A stretch of DNA of 64,000 bases from CALARM01 sp036746235 (GCA_036746235.1 DAIOEN010000001.1:1-64000); one strand, 5' to 3'. Positions 8,185 to 17,920 are shown, counted from the first letter of the stretch. Notes: a model not told the origin generated them from the sequence alone. Translations and numbers: made by a program.

Positions 8185-10170
8185 ATGAAACTATCAAAGA
8201 ATTTATTTATCAGATTGTTCTTTACCATAGTCCTGGGTACGTTCTTAATAATGGAATGTGCAGGATGTGGAGCTCTCGGGGCAATCATAAGTGCCATACT
8301 CAGTTCTGAAGGAGGCTTTGCCTGTATTCCTCTTCTTTCTGATGAAAAAATCTCATCATCTCAAACAGGTAATGCAGGTATGATAGTCATAAAAGACGAT
8401 CCTTCAAAAATCACCTGGAAGGGGACTAAATATGCCCCTCTGAATGGTGTTAATATTCATCTGAACGGTACAGATAAAATAGCAGTAACAGATGAAAAAG
8501 GTTATTTTTTACTCAATGATATACCTGACGGAATGAGAAAACTTACAGCAGAAAAATCGGGCTATATATCAGTTGCACAGGAAGTTCCTATAGGTAAAGC
8601 GGAAGATGAAAACACCATACCGGATCAATTCTTTATCTCCCCTTCGAAAGATAACCAGCTCACTATTATCCAGAAGTCATCACATCAATTTTACAGCTAC
8701 GGGAAAACAGGAGATACAGTTATAGAAACAGACGACGTTACCTGGAAAATATATTCATCGGGACAGGGAGAGGAAAATTTAATCGGCGTTATTGATAGCA
8801 ATACAGGATTAATCTGGCATATTAGCAATAAAAATGAACACGGTGAGGATAAATATGTTACTATAGATCAAAAAAGCGGCTTACTGACTTCAATAACCAG
8901 TGAACTGCACAATGTAATACCTGAAGGAGCAAGGCCCGGTATTATCCTCAACGGCACCTATCCTCTTTTTGTAGAAATAGAGTCTTATATAAATAAAGCT
9001 CCGGAAAAAAAGGCTAACAGCCTCGTAGTTATAGTGCCTGAAAGCGGTTCTTTAGAAGGTACCGTATATTCCGATTACAAACCTGTGTCAGGTGTGAAGG
9101 TTGAAATAACAGGCACTTTCTATTTTACAGTAACAGATAGTGAGGGACATTATTTTTTGCCGGAAGTGCCGGCAGGTTCTATAACTGTTGTTGCTCAGTA
9201 TCAGAGTCAGAGTGCTTCCAATATAACAAAAATAAATCCCGGTACCACAACAAAACAGGATCTTAATCTTACTGCTTCTCCCGGTTCGACATTTATATAC
9301 CGCGAAACCATAGGAGAAAGCACTGTTTCTGGAAGTGATAACAATCATCTGAACAGACCGGAAGGACTCGCAATCGACAGTGCAGGTAATCTTTATGTAT
9401 CAGATGCCTTTAATAACAGGATCCAGAAATTTGATATAAATAATAAATATATAGGTACTTTAAACAGTGCGGAAGGAGTAAGCATGTATAATCCGTCAGG
9501 ACTTGCTGTAGATTCTCAGGATAATCTCTATGTATCAGATGGGCCTAACGACAGGATTATAGTATTTGATAAAAACGGGAATGTTATCCGTGTAGTAACA
9601 AGTAATAATGGCCAGCTTTTCAACGAACCCCTTGATGTGGCAGTAGATTCTTCAGGAAATATATTCATAAGTGACTATAGAAATTTCCGTATAAGTAAAA
9701 TAGATTCTGGAAATAATCTTATACAGACAATAGGTTCATCCGATTCGAGTAATCCCGATTATTATTTCGGGCCATTAGCACCCGACGGTATGGCAATTGA
9801 TAAAAACAATAATATATATGCCAGTGACAGTTATCAAAATCAAAGAATTCAAATATACGATTCTTCCGGCAAATATATAGCAACAATAGGTGAGATGGGG
9901 AAAATTGGCAGTGATGATTATCACTTTTACAGGCCTGGAGATATAGCTTTTGACAGTAATGAAAATATCTTTATAACAGATACCGGTAACCACAGGGTTC
10001 AGGTATATGACCATAATAGAAAACATATAGATACTGCAGGTATAACAGGTGTATACGGAAGTACAAACGATACATTTAATACTCCTATAGGTATAGCCGT
10101 AAATCCTGTTAACGGTAAAATCTATATTGCAGATACATTCAATCACAGGATTCAAATCTTTACAAGATAA
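8185..10170 (+). CDS. NHL six-blade beta-propeller lipoprotein with carboxypeptidase-regulatory-like domains
   Basis: Starts with a signal peptide and a probable lipobox (ECAGC). Two small beta-sandwich domains of the carboxypeptidase regulatory type follow (about 85-135, ...VTDEKGYFLLNDIPDG...; about 290-345, GTVYSDYKPVSGVKVEITG...TDSEGHYFLPEVPAG). Six NHL repeats lie from about 385 to the end (pattern PxGLAIDSxGNLYVSDxxNNRIQKFD), enough to close one propeller. The role is probably extracellular binding; no catalytic motif is visible. Coupled to the upstream TPR protein (2-base gap, AAAGGAG ribosome site) and closed by a strong terminator. Confidence 0.85.
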   Translation: MKLSKNLFIRLFFTIVLGTFLIMECAGCGALGAIISAILSSEGGFACIPLLSDEKISSSQTGNAGMIVIKDDPSKITWKGTKYAPLNGVNIHLNGTDKIAVTDEKGYFLLNDIPDGMRKLTAEKSGYISVAQEVPIGKAEDENTIPDQFFISPSKDNQLTIIQKSSHQFYSYGKTGDTVIETDDVTWKIYSSGQGEENLIGVIDSNTGLIWHISNKNEHGEDKYVTIDQKSGLLTSITSELHNVIPEGARPGIILNGTYPLFVEIESYINKAPEKKANSLVVIVPESGSLEGTVYSDYKPVSGVKVEITGTFYFTVTDSEGHYFLPEVPAGSITVVAQYQSQSASNITKINPGTTTKQDLNLTASPGSTFIYRETIGESTVSGSDNNHLNRPEGLAIDSAGNLYVSDAFNNRIQKFDINNKYIGTLNSAEGVSMYNPSGLAVDSQDNLYVSDGPNDRIIVFDKNGNVIRVVTSNNGQLFNEPLDVAVDSSGNIFISDYRNFRISKIDSGNNLIQTIGSSDSSNPDYYFGPLAPDGMAIDKNNNIYASDSYQNQRIQIYDSSGKYIATIGEMGKIGSDDYHFYRPGDIAFDSNENIFITDTGNHRVQVYDHNRKHIDTAGITGVYGSTNDTFNTPIGIAVNPVNGKIYIADTFNHRIQIFTR

Positions 10171-10176
10171 GGAGAA

Positions 10177-10218
10177 AAGAGTAACCTGTGAAATATCACA
10201 GGTTACTCTTATTTTTTT
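10177..10218 (+). terminator. Strong intrinsic terminator abutting the next start codon
   Basis: Perfect 15-bp inverted repeat 10177-10191/10196-10210 (AAGAGTAACCTGTGA, 4-base loop AATA) followed by A and seven T. The next gene's ATG is at 10219, directly after the T-run, so that gene has no room for its own promoter or ribosome site downstream of the hairpin. Confidence 0.9.
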
Positions 10219-12654
10219 ATGAATAAAATCTTACTCTGTACATTTATCTTTGTTTTATCTGTTATTTCAATTTCCTCGAGTCAAAAACTTGAACTTGTAA
10301 CACAGTCAGGCCATTCTGATACAGTATGGGCCTGTTCCTTCAGCCCTGACGGCAGGTTTCTGGCCAGTGGAAGTATTGACGGAACAATAAAATTATGGGA
10401 TGTAAAAACCGGGAAAGAACTCAAAACCTTCTACGGAAATTCCGAAAGCATTCTGTCTCTCTCATTTAGCCCTGACGGTAATATTCTTGCAGGAGGAAGT
10501 TCCTACGGAGCAATAACATTATGGTCTGTCACAGACGGAACAGTAATCCGGGAAATAAAAAAACCGGATACAGTAGTAGAATGTCTTTCTTTTAGCTATG
10601 ATGGTAAATTACTTGCTCTGGGAGGACATAAAAGGGGGGACATAAATATTTTAGATGTAGAAACCGGTAAAGAGGTTTTTACAATCACCGGTCATTCCAG
10701 AGCAGTATTATCATTAACATTTTTCCGGAAAGAAAAAAAACTGGCAAGTGCAGGCAAAGACGGAACAATAAGAGTATGGGACTTAAATAATAACGAAAAA
10801 GAAATAGCCCTTTTTAATAGTTCTGCATACTCAATTTCCATAAGTTCAGACGAAAAATATCTGGCGTGTGGAACGGAAGATAAAATGGTTGATATATGGG
10901 CTCTTTCTACAGGGCAGAAGATTTATTCACTTACAGGACATTCGGAACCGGTTCTATCTGTTTCTTTCTCCCGTGACGGAAAAATTCTGGCAAGTGCCGG
11001 CCAGGATAAAAAAATTATACTGTGGGATATTCTGAGGGGCAGGGAAATATTTAAAGTCGAAGCATTTCCTTACCCTGTTGAATCAGTATCATTCAGCCCT
11101 GACGGAATGACACTTGCAATTGCCTGTGACGATAACATGGTAAGACTACTGGATGTAAGTACAATAGACTCTATGGGAGATATAAGTTCGCAGATAAGAC
11201 ATCTAAAGGGGAAAGCCAATTACATATCATCGCTTACTTTCAGCCCTGACGGAAAAATACTTGCCTGTATCATAAAAAATTATATATTCAATCCTGACTA
11301 TAACATATCAGGAAAATATAAATACGGGAAAGAAAAAAGCTCTATCACGTTATGGGACTTACAAACAGGAAAATCTCTTCCTGCCATTGAAAAAACAGAT
11401 TTCACAGACCCTTACGAAAAAAACGAAGTGACAGATAAAGTAATATTCAGTCATAAGGGGGACATACTGGCAGGCTCAGGTTCCTCTTCTGTTAAACTCT
11501 GGGACATAAAAACAGGTAAATTGCTGAAAAAGATAGAAGATAAAGAACATTATATTACTTCTATTGCTTTTACCGGCGATGACAGTGCAATTGCCACAGC
11601 ATGTGGAAATACGGTCAAGTTATACGATATTACCGGAAATAATATATTACTGATTGTAAAAGAGCTTCCCAATATTGTAACATCTTTATCACTCAGTAAT
11701 AATATCCTTGCTGCAGGCATGATAAGGAACGAAATTTACAGTAAGAACAAAACAACAGTAAGTCTTCGAGATATAAAAACAGGAGAGGAAATACATAATA
11801 TTGAAACAGGTGATAAAGAAAACTTAAATACCTTTCTCACATTCAGTCCCTCCGGCAATATACTGGCAACAGCCGGTGACGATATCGAAATAATATTATG
11901 GGAAGCAGACACATGGGAAAAAATCCTGCAGGTCGAGGGTTTACCGCCTGTTTCATTCAGTAGTGACGGAAAAATACTGGCCTATTCTACTGTAAATAAT
12001 GGTATAAAATTACTGGATACAGCTACAGGAAAAGAAATTCTAACACTGAAGGGCCACTCGAAAAAAATTAATTCTATGTCCTTTTCACCGTCAGGGAAAT
12101 TAATAGCGACTGCAGGAGACGATATGAAAATAAAGCTATGGGATACTATATCTGGCAAAGAATCAGGAACAATCATATCGACAGATGAGAATGACTGGGC
12201 TGTAATAAATGAAGACTGCAGATTTGACGCAACACTTAAGGGTATGAAATCAATACATTTTGTCACAAACAATATACCGGTAATGTTATTTCAATTGAAG
12301 GATTGTTATTACGAACCGGGACTACTTGCAAAGATAACCGGATTCAACAGTGAACCTTTCAGAGAAATAATTTCTCTGAAAGACCTCCACATTTTCCCTC
12401 AAATAAAAGCTGAACCTCCAGGGAAAGATAAAAAACTTACGGTAAAGCTCTTTGATCAGGGAGGAGGTATCGGTAAAGTTCAGATATATCTGAATAATAA
12501 AGAAATAGAAACCTGTGAAGGTAAAAATATAATAACTATTGATCTTTCACTCTTCCCATTTTTACAGGGAGAAAAAAATATTATTACCATAATAACATGG
12601 AACAGAGAAGGATATCTATCTAACGGAGGTATTGACATACTATGGCTTCCATAA
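10219..12654 (+). CDS. Exported 14-repeat WD40 protein with caspase-WD40-type linker but no protease domain
   Basis: Signal peptide (residues 1-20, ...VLSVISISSSQ) followed by 14 WD40-like units that I can delimit by their SFSPDGKxLA...IKLWD pattern, the number needed for two seven-blade propellers. The C-terminal about 200 residues (WAVINEDCRFDATLKG, YYEPGLLAKITGF, KLTVKLFDQGGGIGKVQIYLNNKEI, GEKNIITIITWNREGYLSNGG) resemble the linker and Ig-like region that precedes the peptidase C14 (caspase-like) domain in bacterial WD40-caspase proteins. Here the protein stops where the protease would start. Likely an envelope or extracellular binding scaffold. Its ATG directly follows a terminator hairpin and lacks a visible ribosome site. 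Confidence 0.85.
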   Translation: MNKILLCTFIFVLSVISISSSQKLELVTQSGHSDTVWACSFSPDGRFLASGSIDGTIKLWDVKTGKELKTFYGNSESILSLSFSPDGNILAGGSSYGAITLWSVTDGTVIREIKKPDTVVECLSFSYDGKLLALGGHKRGDINILDVETGKEVFTITGHSRAVLSLTFFRKEKKLASAGKDGTIRVWDLNNNEKEIALFNSSAYSISISSDEKYLACGTEDKMVDIWALSTGQKIYSLTGHSEPVLSVSFSRDGKILASAGQDKKIILWDILRGREIFKVEAFPYPVESVSFSPDGMTLAIACDDNMVRLLDVSTIDSMGDISSQIRHLKGKANYISSLTFSPDGKILACIIKNYIFNPDYNISGKYKYGKEKSSITLWDLQTGKSLPAIEKTDFTDPYEKNEVTDKVIFSHKGDILAGSGSSSVKLWDIKTGKLLKKIEDKEHYITSIAFTGDDSAIATACGNTVKLYDITGNNILLIVKELPNIVTSLSLSNNILAAGMIRNEIYSKNKTTVSLRDIKTGEEIHNIETGDKENLNTFLTFSPSGNILATAGDDIEIILWEADTWEKILQVEGLPPVSFSSDGKILAYSTVNNGIKLLDTATGKEILTLKGHSKKINSMSFSPSGKLIATAGDDMKIKLWDTISGKESGTIISTDENDWAVINEDCRFDATLKGMKSIHFVTNNIPVMLFQLKDCYYEPGLLAKITGFNSEPFREIISLKDLHIFPQIKAEPPGKDKKLTVKLFDQGGGIGKVQIYLNNKEIETCEGKNIITIDLSLFPFLQGEKNIITIITWNREGYLSNGGIDILWLP

Positions 12655-12679
12655 TCAGTGAGTATAATTAAAAGTATAA

Positions 12680-14815
12680 TTAAAATATCGGATCTGGAGT
12701 CGGTTCAGGTGGTGCTGGTTTTTGCTCCGGCTCAGTATTTAGACCATTATAAGCCGGTATATAACTGCTGTTGTTATCATGTAATTTATTATCTGCTTCA
12801 ATTTTATCTTTAATTTTCTTTATATCTTTCAGGCACTTATCTTTCTGTTCACATAATTTTGCTTCGTTCACACCAAGCCTCTCAAATTTCGCACATACAT
12901 CTTCTGCCTTCCGTACATCTTTATTCACAATAAAAGCTCCTGCTTTCTTCAAATAACATGAAGCAAGACATTTTTTTACTGTTATATTGTTTTTATCAAG
13001 GTTATATGCCTTCTCATATGTGGCAAGTGCTGTGTCAATAGATTTACTTTCTGATTTTTGTCCTTCTTTTATATAACATTCCACAAGCATTTTTTTTAAA
13101 TCTTCCCTGCTCTTATCCTTATAAAACAATTCCTTCAGCAACTTTTCAGCTTCAGAATAGTTTTCCATTTTCATATAGCATCTGGCAAGGCCTTCTTTAT
13201 TCTGAATTTTCTTAAAAATTTCTACTGCTTTTACAGGATCATTGTTAAGATATATATTTCCGAGTTCTCTATATTTTTTTTCAGCTTCTTCATTCTCACC
13301 AAGTTCTTCATAACACCTGGCAATTTTAACAATAATATCTATATCATCAGGCTTTTTATTCAGGACATTTTTAAAACATAGAGCAGAAGAAGTATAATCC
13401 TCTAAATCATAAAAAACGTCACCCCACGTACGATAATCTTCTAATGTTACTTCTCCCAGTTTAATGACTTCTTTCAGTTCTTCCCCGGCCTTCTCTTTTT
13501 CATTCTTATCAAGATAGGCCTGTAAAAGTAAAATATGGCATTCTTTATTATCTGGCGTTAAACTCAATGCTTTATTACATAGCTCTATAACCCTGTCTGT
13601 GTCACTCCGATTTACCTTTGCCAGTTCAATAAGTCTTTCAGGATTATTAAAATAAAACTTCCATAAAGCAAGAATTCCTGATGCTACTAAAATAACAGAT
13701 AAAAGAGCAAAGACAATCTTTTTCTTAGCCCCTGTAATGGATTGAGCCGGTGGAATAGCAGTAACCAGAGAAGATATAACAGGAGGACTATTGGTCTGAA
13801 TCTTAACTTCATATTTTCCTATATCTTCCTCTATCTCTCCGTCATATATATCTCCTTCCTTTTCTGTAACTTCTTTTAACTTAACAGTTTCTTTATTTTT
13901 TTTTATTATCTTATTTTCTTCATATTTTTCAATAATTTTTTTCATTTCTTTTGCACTTCTATATCTATCTTTCGGTGCCATAGAAAGAGCTTTCATAACT
14001 ATATCTTCCAGTTCTTCAGATATATCGGGGTTGAATTCTTTCAGTGATTTAAAAGAAAAAGGCACTACAGGCATTTCACCTGACAGCAAACAGTGCATAG
14101 TAGCACCAAGAGAATAAATATCAGATTCCGGAGCAGGTTTACCGTAAAAGAGTTCTTCCGCTGCAAAAACAGGAGTCCCGATAGACGTTTTAGTTGTCTG
14201 GCTGTCAGGCAAAACTCTTCTTGCTATGCCGAAATCTATAAGCATAACTTTTTCGTTGCCATTTTTTATCATTATATTTGCAGGTTTTAAATCTCTGTAA
14301 ACTACTGGAGGAGAAAGGGAATGTAGATAATCAAGGGCATCAAGTATCTGTTTTGACCATTCAAGAACCTTATCTTCAGGCACTCCTATCGGGAAATATC
14401 CCTGAATAACTGTTTCAAGATCTTTACCGTCAATATAATCCATGACAAGATAATAACGGCCCCGTTCTATAAAATAATCCTTTACAATAGGCAAATGGGG
14501 ATGCCTAAGGTCATGAAGTATTTCCGCCTCTTTTCTGAAAGCTTTTACCATGTACTGCTGGTCTGTGGGATTTGTTGATTGAGTAAGCATTTCCTTCACA
14601 GCACATGGCTTATCGGGAAACCGCCTGTCTATTGCTTCATAGACAGAACCCATACCGCCTGATTTTATCTTTCTTTTTATTTCATATCGTCCGTCAAGTA
14701 TTGTTCCTTTACCCAGAGAACCACTTTCTGTAACAGAAACTATCTTACCACCGCATTTCTGGCAGAATCTTGCATCTTCTCTGTTCTGGTAGCCACATTT
14801 AACACAGAAAATCAT
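12680..14815 (-). CDS. Zinc-ribbon Ser/Thr protein kinase with TM segment and TPR tail
   Basis: 711-residue transmembrane kinase. A zinc ribbon (CVKC...CQKC, residues 4-21) precedes the kinase domain at about 40-300. The glycine loop is KSGGMGSVYE (residues 51-60), with Lys74 (AVKEML), Glu96, a catalytic loop YRDLKPAN at 173-180 (HRD varied to YRD), DFG at 194-196, and GTPVFAAEEL in place of the usual GTPxYMAPE. A membrane helix (about 369-391, IVFALLSVILVASGILALW) is followed by at least six TPRs and a Pro-rich end. GGAG precedes the ATG. Ser/Thr signalling here is probably balanced by the two PP2C genes in the window. The TPR portion is on the far side of the membrane from the kinase. Confidence 0.9.
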   Translation of the reverse strand: MIFCVKCGYQNREDARFCQKCGGKIVSVTESGSLGKGTILDGRYEIKRKIKSGGMGSVYEAIDRRFPDKPCAVKEMLTQSTNPTDQQYMVKAFRKEAEILHDLRHPHLPIVKDYFIERGRYYLVMDYIDGKDLETVIQGYFPIGVPEDKVLEWSKQILDALDYLHSLSPPVVYRDLKPANIMIKNGNEKVMLIDFGIARRVLPDSQTTKTSIGTPVFAAEELFYGKPAPESDIYSLGATMHCLLSGEMPVVPFSFKSLKEFNPDISEELEDIVMKALSMAPKDRYRSAKEMKKIIEKYEENKIIKKNKETVKLKEVTEKEGDIYDGEIEEDIGKYEVKIQTNSPPVISSLVTAIPPAQSITGAKKKIVFALLSVILVASGILALWKFYFNNPERLIELAKVNRSDTDRVIELCNKALSLTPDNKECHILLLQAYLDKNEKEKAGEELKEVIKLGEVTLEDYRTWGDVFYDLEDYTSSALCFKNVLNKKPDDIDIIVKIARCYEELGENEEAEKKYRELGNIYLNNDPVKAVEIFKKIQNKEGLARCYMKMENYSEAEKLLKELFYKDKSREDLKKMLVECYIKEGQKSESKSIDTALATYEKAYNLDKNNITVKKCLASCYLKKAGAFIVNKDVRKAEDVCAKFERLGVNEAKLCEQKDKCLKDIKKIKDKIEADNKLHDNNSSYIPAYNGLNTEPEQKPAPPEPTPDPIF

Positions 14816-14835
14816 GAACTTTCTCCATTTTTATA

Positions 14836-14975
14836 ATCGTGATGAGTGATGCGTAATGCGTGATGCGTAACGCGTGACGGGTAATACGGGACTGTTATCA
14901 TGTAAGCTCAAAATCTCTGCATCCAGTCGCTGATTACGACTCACTTCTCACTTCCCACGATCTACTTTAACATAT
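14836..14975. repeat. Heptamer repeat cluster (CGTGATG, CTCACTT units)
   Basis: CGTGATGAG/CGTAATG/CGTGATG/CGTAACG/CGTGACG runs with a 7-base period at about 14838-14880. Shorter CTCACTT copies lie at about 14940-14955. They occupy the divergent space between the kinase and the TPR-FGE gene. Confidence 0.75.
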
Positions 14976-15019
14976 TTTCCACCAGAAGGAAATATTTTTT
15001 TTTTATTGAAATTTTAATT

Positions 15020-16369
15020 ATGAAAACATTCAGATTATTTATAATTATAATAATATTTTTATTTTTTTTCCAGTGTTTTTCACTGAAAGGGCAGCAATAT
15101 TCGAAAGAAGCGGAAAAACTTGTAGATAAAGCCGTAGAACTTATAAAAGAAAAAAATTATACAGAAGCTATGAAAATCCTTGATAAAGCTAAAAGTAAAG
15201 ATAAAAACTGCTGGCCTGTTTATTTCTATACCGGCATTATCTATCATTTTAATGCCGATTACACTAAAGCTATAACAAATTATAAAATATTTATTAAAAA
15301 CGCCGGAAGTCATCAAAAACTTGGAACGGCCTTTTATAATTTAGGAGATTGTTATTACAACACAGGTAAAAAAAAGGAAGCAATAGTGTTTGTAGAGAAA
15401 GCAAGGTCTTTCTTTTATAATAATAACGACAGAGATTATTATATAAGAAGTCTGAAAAAACTTGTAGATATTACTTCAGGAAGTGAAAATAAAAAATATA
15501 AAGAAGAATTATCTCATCCTCTTCCCGCTGTTACTCCTACAGCTACAAAAACTGCTACTCCGGCAATGACTCCTACAAAAATTCCATTTACACCCACACC
15601 GACAATGACTTCCACCCCTGTAGAACATATGGCCATAATAAAAGAAGGAGAATTCTATATGGGTGCGTCCGATAAAGATGTAGATAGTATGCCGGAAGAA
15701 AAACCATTACATAAAGTATATCTCAATTCTTATAAGATAGATATATGTGAAGTTACAAACAGTCAATATTGCAGGTTCTTAAATGAAAAAATGGCTGAAA
15801 CAGATAACAGTGAATACAAATGGATTGACCTGACCAATGAATATTGCAGGATAACCAGGTCAGAAGATAAATACACTGTTAAGCCGGGAGGTTATGAAAA
15901 CCATCCGGTATGCTGTGTTTCCTGGTACGGTGCAGTAGCTTACGGGAAATGGTGTTATAAGAGATTGCCTTCAGAAGCGGAATGGGAACGGGCGGCTAAA
16001 GGGAAAACAAACAGGATATATACCTGGGGTGACATATGGGATCCCTTCAAATGTGCAAACGATACAGGCGGTAAAGGAACTATTATGCCGGTCGGTTCTT
16101 TCCCTGAAGGATCTTCAGAGGATAAGATAATGGATATGGCAGGTAATCTATATGAATGGTGCAGTGACTGGTGTATTCCTGAATACTATTCCATGAGCCC
16201 TTACAAAAATCCTGGCGGCCCTGCTGACGGAATTTACAAAACTGTCAGAGGAGGAAGCTGGAATAAAAGTAAAAATTCTTATTTTCGAACGACACACCGC
16301 TATAGTTCTTTACCCGTAACAACATCACCTTATGTAGGGTTCAGACTCGTGAAAGATGTACGGCAGTAA
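15020..16369 (+). CDS. Exported TPR protein with C-terminal FGE-sulfatase-like domain
   Basis: Signal sequence (1-25), three or so TPR units (about 30-140), a Thr/Pro-rich linker (about 165-205), then a formylglycine-generating-enzyme/SUMF-type domain (about 210-445) with typical segments MVIKEGEFYMG-like start, EVTNSQYCRFLN, HPVCCVSWYGAVAYGKW, RLPSEAEWERAAKG, MDMAGNLYEWCSDW, VRGGSW and YVGFRLVK. The copper-binding cysteine pair of true formylglycine-generating enzymes, expected just after RGGSW, is absent (NKSKNSYFRTTHR). The domain is therefore more likely a binding or structural version than a sulfatase activator. No Shine-Dalgarno is seen before the ATG. Confidence 0.85.
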   Translation: MKTFRLFIIIIIFLFFFQCFSLKGQQYSKEAEKLVDKAVELIKEKNYTEAMKILDKAKSKDKNCWPVYFYTGIIYHFNADYTKAITNYKIFIKNAGSHQKLGTAFYNLGDCYYNTGKKKEAIVFVEKARSFFYNNNDRDYYIRSLKKLVDITSGSENKKYKEELSHPLPAVTPTATKTATPAMTPTKIPFTPTPTMTSTPVEHMAIIKEGEFYMGASDKDVDSMPEEKPLHKVYLNSYKIDICEVTNSQYCRFLNEKMAETDNSEYKWIDLTNEYCRITRSEDKYTVKPGGYENHPVCCVSWYGAVAYGKWCYKRLPSEAEWERAAKGKTNRIYTWGDIWDPFKCANDTGGKGTIMPVGSFPEGSSEDKIMDMAGNLYEWCSDWCIPEYYSMSPYKNPGGPADGIYKTVRGGSWNKSKNSYFRTTHRYSSLPVTTSPYVGFRLVKDVRQ

Positions 16370-16495
16370 GGTAAAAGTGAAAAGTAAGTCTTAAAAAGTA
16401 GAAATATGTAATAAAGGTTTCCCTCGCCGCATAACGCGTTACGTGTCACGTGAGAATATTTGATGAATCCTGTCATAAAAAAAATATAATCTATC

Positions 16496-16524
16496 TTGAT
16501 TTTATCATGTAATTGCCCTATACT
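16496..16524 (+). promoter_or_regulatory. Sigma70-type promoter for the parvulin lipoprotein
   Basis: TTGATT (-35, 16496-16501), 17-base spacer, TATACT (-10, 16519-16524). Transcription would begin about 30 bases before the TTG start at 16559. Confidence 0.6.
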
Positions 16525-16558
16525 GATGTAAATTTAAAATAGAAAAGAGGTAGAAATT

Positions 16559-17444
16559 TTGAAAAGAACTTTAATTTTTTCAGTCCTTATCTTCTTACTT
16601 ATAGCCATATTTGCAGGCTGTAATAAAGAAAGTACATCTACATCCACACCACAACCGGTAACTCCGTCAGAGACGGCTGTAACTGCAACACCTGCCGAAA
16701 CTTCGGAGAAAACACCTGCCGAAACTTCGGAGAAAACACCTGCCGAAACTTCGGAGAAAACACCTNNNNNNNNNNNNNNNNNNNNNNNNNNNNNNNNNNN
16801 NNNNNNNNNNNNNNNNNNNNNNNNNNNNNNNNNNNNNNNNNNNNNNNNNNNNNNNNNNNNNNNNNGCCGAAACTTCGGAGAAAAACGAAACGACAGAGAT
16901 CAGAGTTCGTCATATACTGGTAAAAACAGAAAAAGAAGCTGATGACATCATTGCAAAATTAAAAAAAGATGGTAAAAAAGCTGATTTCGCAGCTATAGCT
17001 ATGGAAAAATCCCTGTGTCCTTCCAAAGAGAAAGGCGGAGATTTAGGAGTTTTCGGCAAAGGAGCAATGGTACCGGAATTCGAAAAAGCTGCATTCAATC
17101 TTAAAACAGGTGAAACAGGAAAAGTAAAAACCCAGTTCGGCTGGCATGTTATAGAAAGGACGGAATTACATATGGGAGAAATAAAAGCAAGTCATATACT
17201 CGTTAAAACAAAAGAAGAAGCTGAAAAGATCATTAAAGAACTGAAAGGCGGCGGAGATTTTGCAAAAATTGCAAAAGAAAAATCCGAATGTCCTTCCAAA
17301 CAAAATGGTGGAGATCTCGGTTATTTCGGTAAAGGCATGATGGTGCCGGAATTTGAGAAAGCAGCTTTTGCTCTTAAAGTAGGAGAAATAAGTAAAGCCA
17401 TACAGACACAGTTCGGATGGCATGTTATAAAGAGAACCGAATAA
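16559..17444 (+). CDS. Lipoprotein with tandem linker repeats and two parvulin-type PPIase domains (gap inside)
   Basis: Prolyl cis-trans isomerase likely anchored in the envelope, a PrsA/SurA-like folding factor. TTG start with AGAGG upstream; lipobox IFAGC (residues 17-21). The linker carries AETSEKTP repeated (24-bp units at 16694-16717, 16718-16741, 16742-16765), then a 100-N gap, then one more unit from 16866. After it come two parvulin domains of about 90 residues each: RHILVKTEKEADDII...GGDLGVFGKGAMVPEFEKAAF...TQFGWHVIERTE, and a close copy starting ASHILVKTKEEAEK. The two parts are certainly one gene because the repeat unit runs in and out of the gap. The true number of repeats is unknown. 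Confidence 0.85.
16694..16884 (+). repeat. 24-bp coding tandem repeat containing a 100-N gap
   Basis: Unit GCCGAAACTTCGGAGAAAAC plus ACCT, encoding AETSEKTP. There are three complete copies before the gap (16766-16865) and one partial copy after it. The array length is therefore unresolved. It is a potential length-variable locus between strains. Confidence 0.9.
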
Positions 17445-17488
17445 TGCGTAATGGGTTATGCGGTTAACAGATTTTTAACATTTTACCC

Positions 17489-17517
17489 TTTACTGTAATG
17501 AAATACTGTGTTAAAAT
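17489..17517 (+). promoter_or_regulatory. Putative promoter of the PTCYAP precursor gene
   Basis: TTTACT (-35, 17489-17494), 17-base spacer, TAAAAT (-10, 17512-17517). A second possible -10 (TATAAT, 17523-17528) lies just downstream but lacks a good -35. Confidence 0.45.
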
Positions 17518-17558
17518 TATTATATAATAATCTGAATAATGTGAGAGGAGATACAATA

Positions 17559-17900
17559 ATGGAAATTTCCAGAACAAATATACATACTACTTCTGCAGGT
17601 GGTAACATAACAGCAAAAAAATCGTCTGATACGGAGCCTAAAGATAGAGTAGATTTGCTCAATGAACAGGTATTAAAAGGAACTTTATCTGAAGATATTG
17701 CAGCCAGAATAAAAGAACTCAGAAGTCAGGTTCAGGAAGAAAAAGCTTTCGGGAAACCGACATGTTATGCACCGATGAGTGAAAAAGGTCTTCCAAAACC
17801 GACATGTTATGCTCCGGCAAAATTACCAAAACCGACATGTTATGCTCCTATGAGTGAAAAGGTTCTTCCAAAACCAACCTGTTACGCTCCTATGGCTTGA
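17559..17900 (+). CDS. Candidate RiPP precursor with four PTCYAP core motifs
   Basis: A 113-residue protein starting at the ATG at 17559, with GAGAGGAG 8 bases upstream (an upstream ATG at 17508 lacks a ribosome site). Residues 1-65 look like a leader: a Thr/Ser/Gly-rich start, the tag-like EPKDRVDLL at 26-34 and an amphipathic helix at about 36-62. Residues 66-113 hold four near-identical units, each KPTCYAP, separated by MSEKGLP, AKLP and MSEKVLP and ending in MA. The cysteines are 69, 83, 94 and 108, each followed by Tyr and flanked by Pro. It is followed by a terminator and two radical SAM/SPASM genes, the usual layout of radical-SAM-modified peptides. I know no described family with this motif. 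Modification type, cleavage site and target are unknown. Confidence 0.75.
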   Translation: MEISRTNIHTTSAGGNITAKKSSDTEPKDRVDLLNEQVLKGTLSEDIAARIKELRSQVQEEKAFGKPTCYAPMSEKGLPKPTCYAPAKLPKPTCYAPMSEKVLPKPTCYAPMA

Positions 17901-17920
17901 TATTTACAAAATCAGAAAAA

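Noticed and set aside
15020..16369. Sulfatase-activating formylglycine-generating enzyme
   Set aside because: The copper-binding cysteine pair is missing and no sulfatase gene is in the window.
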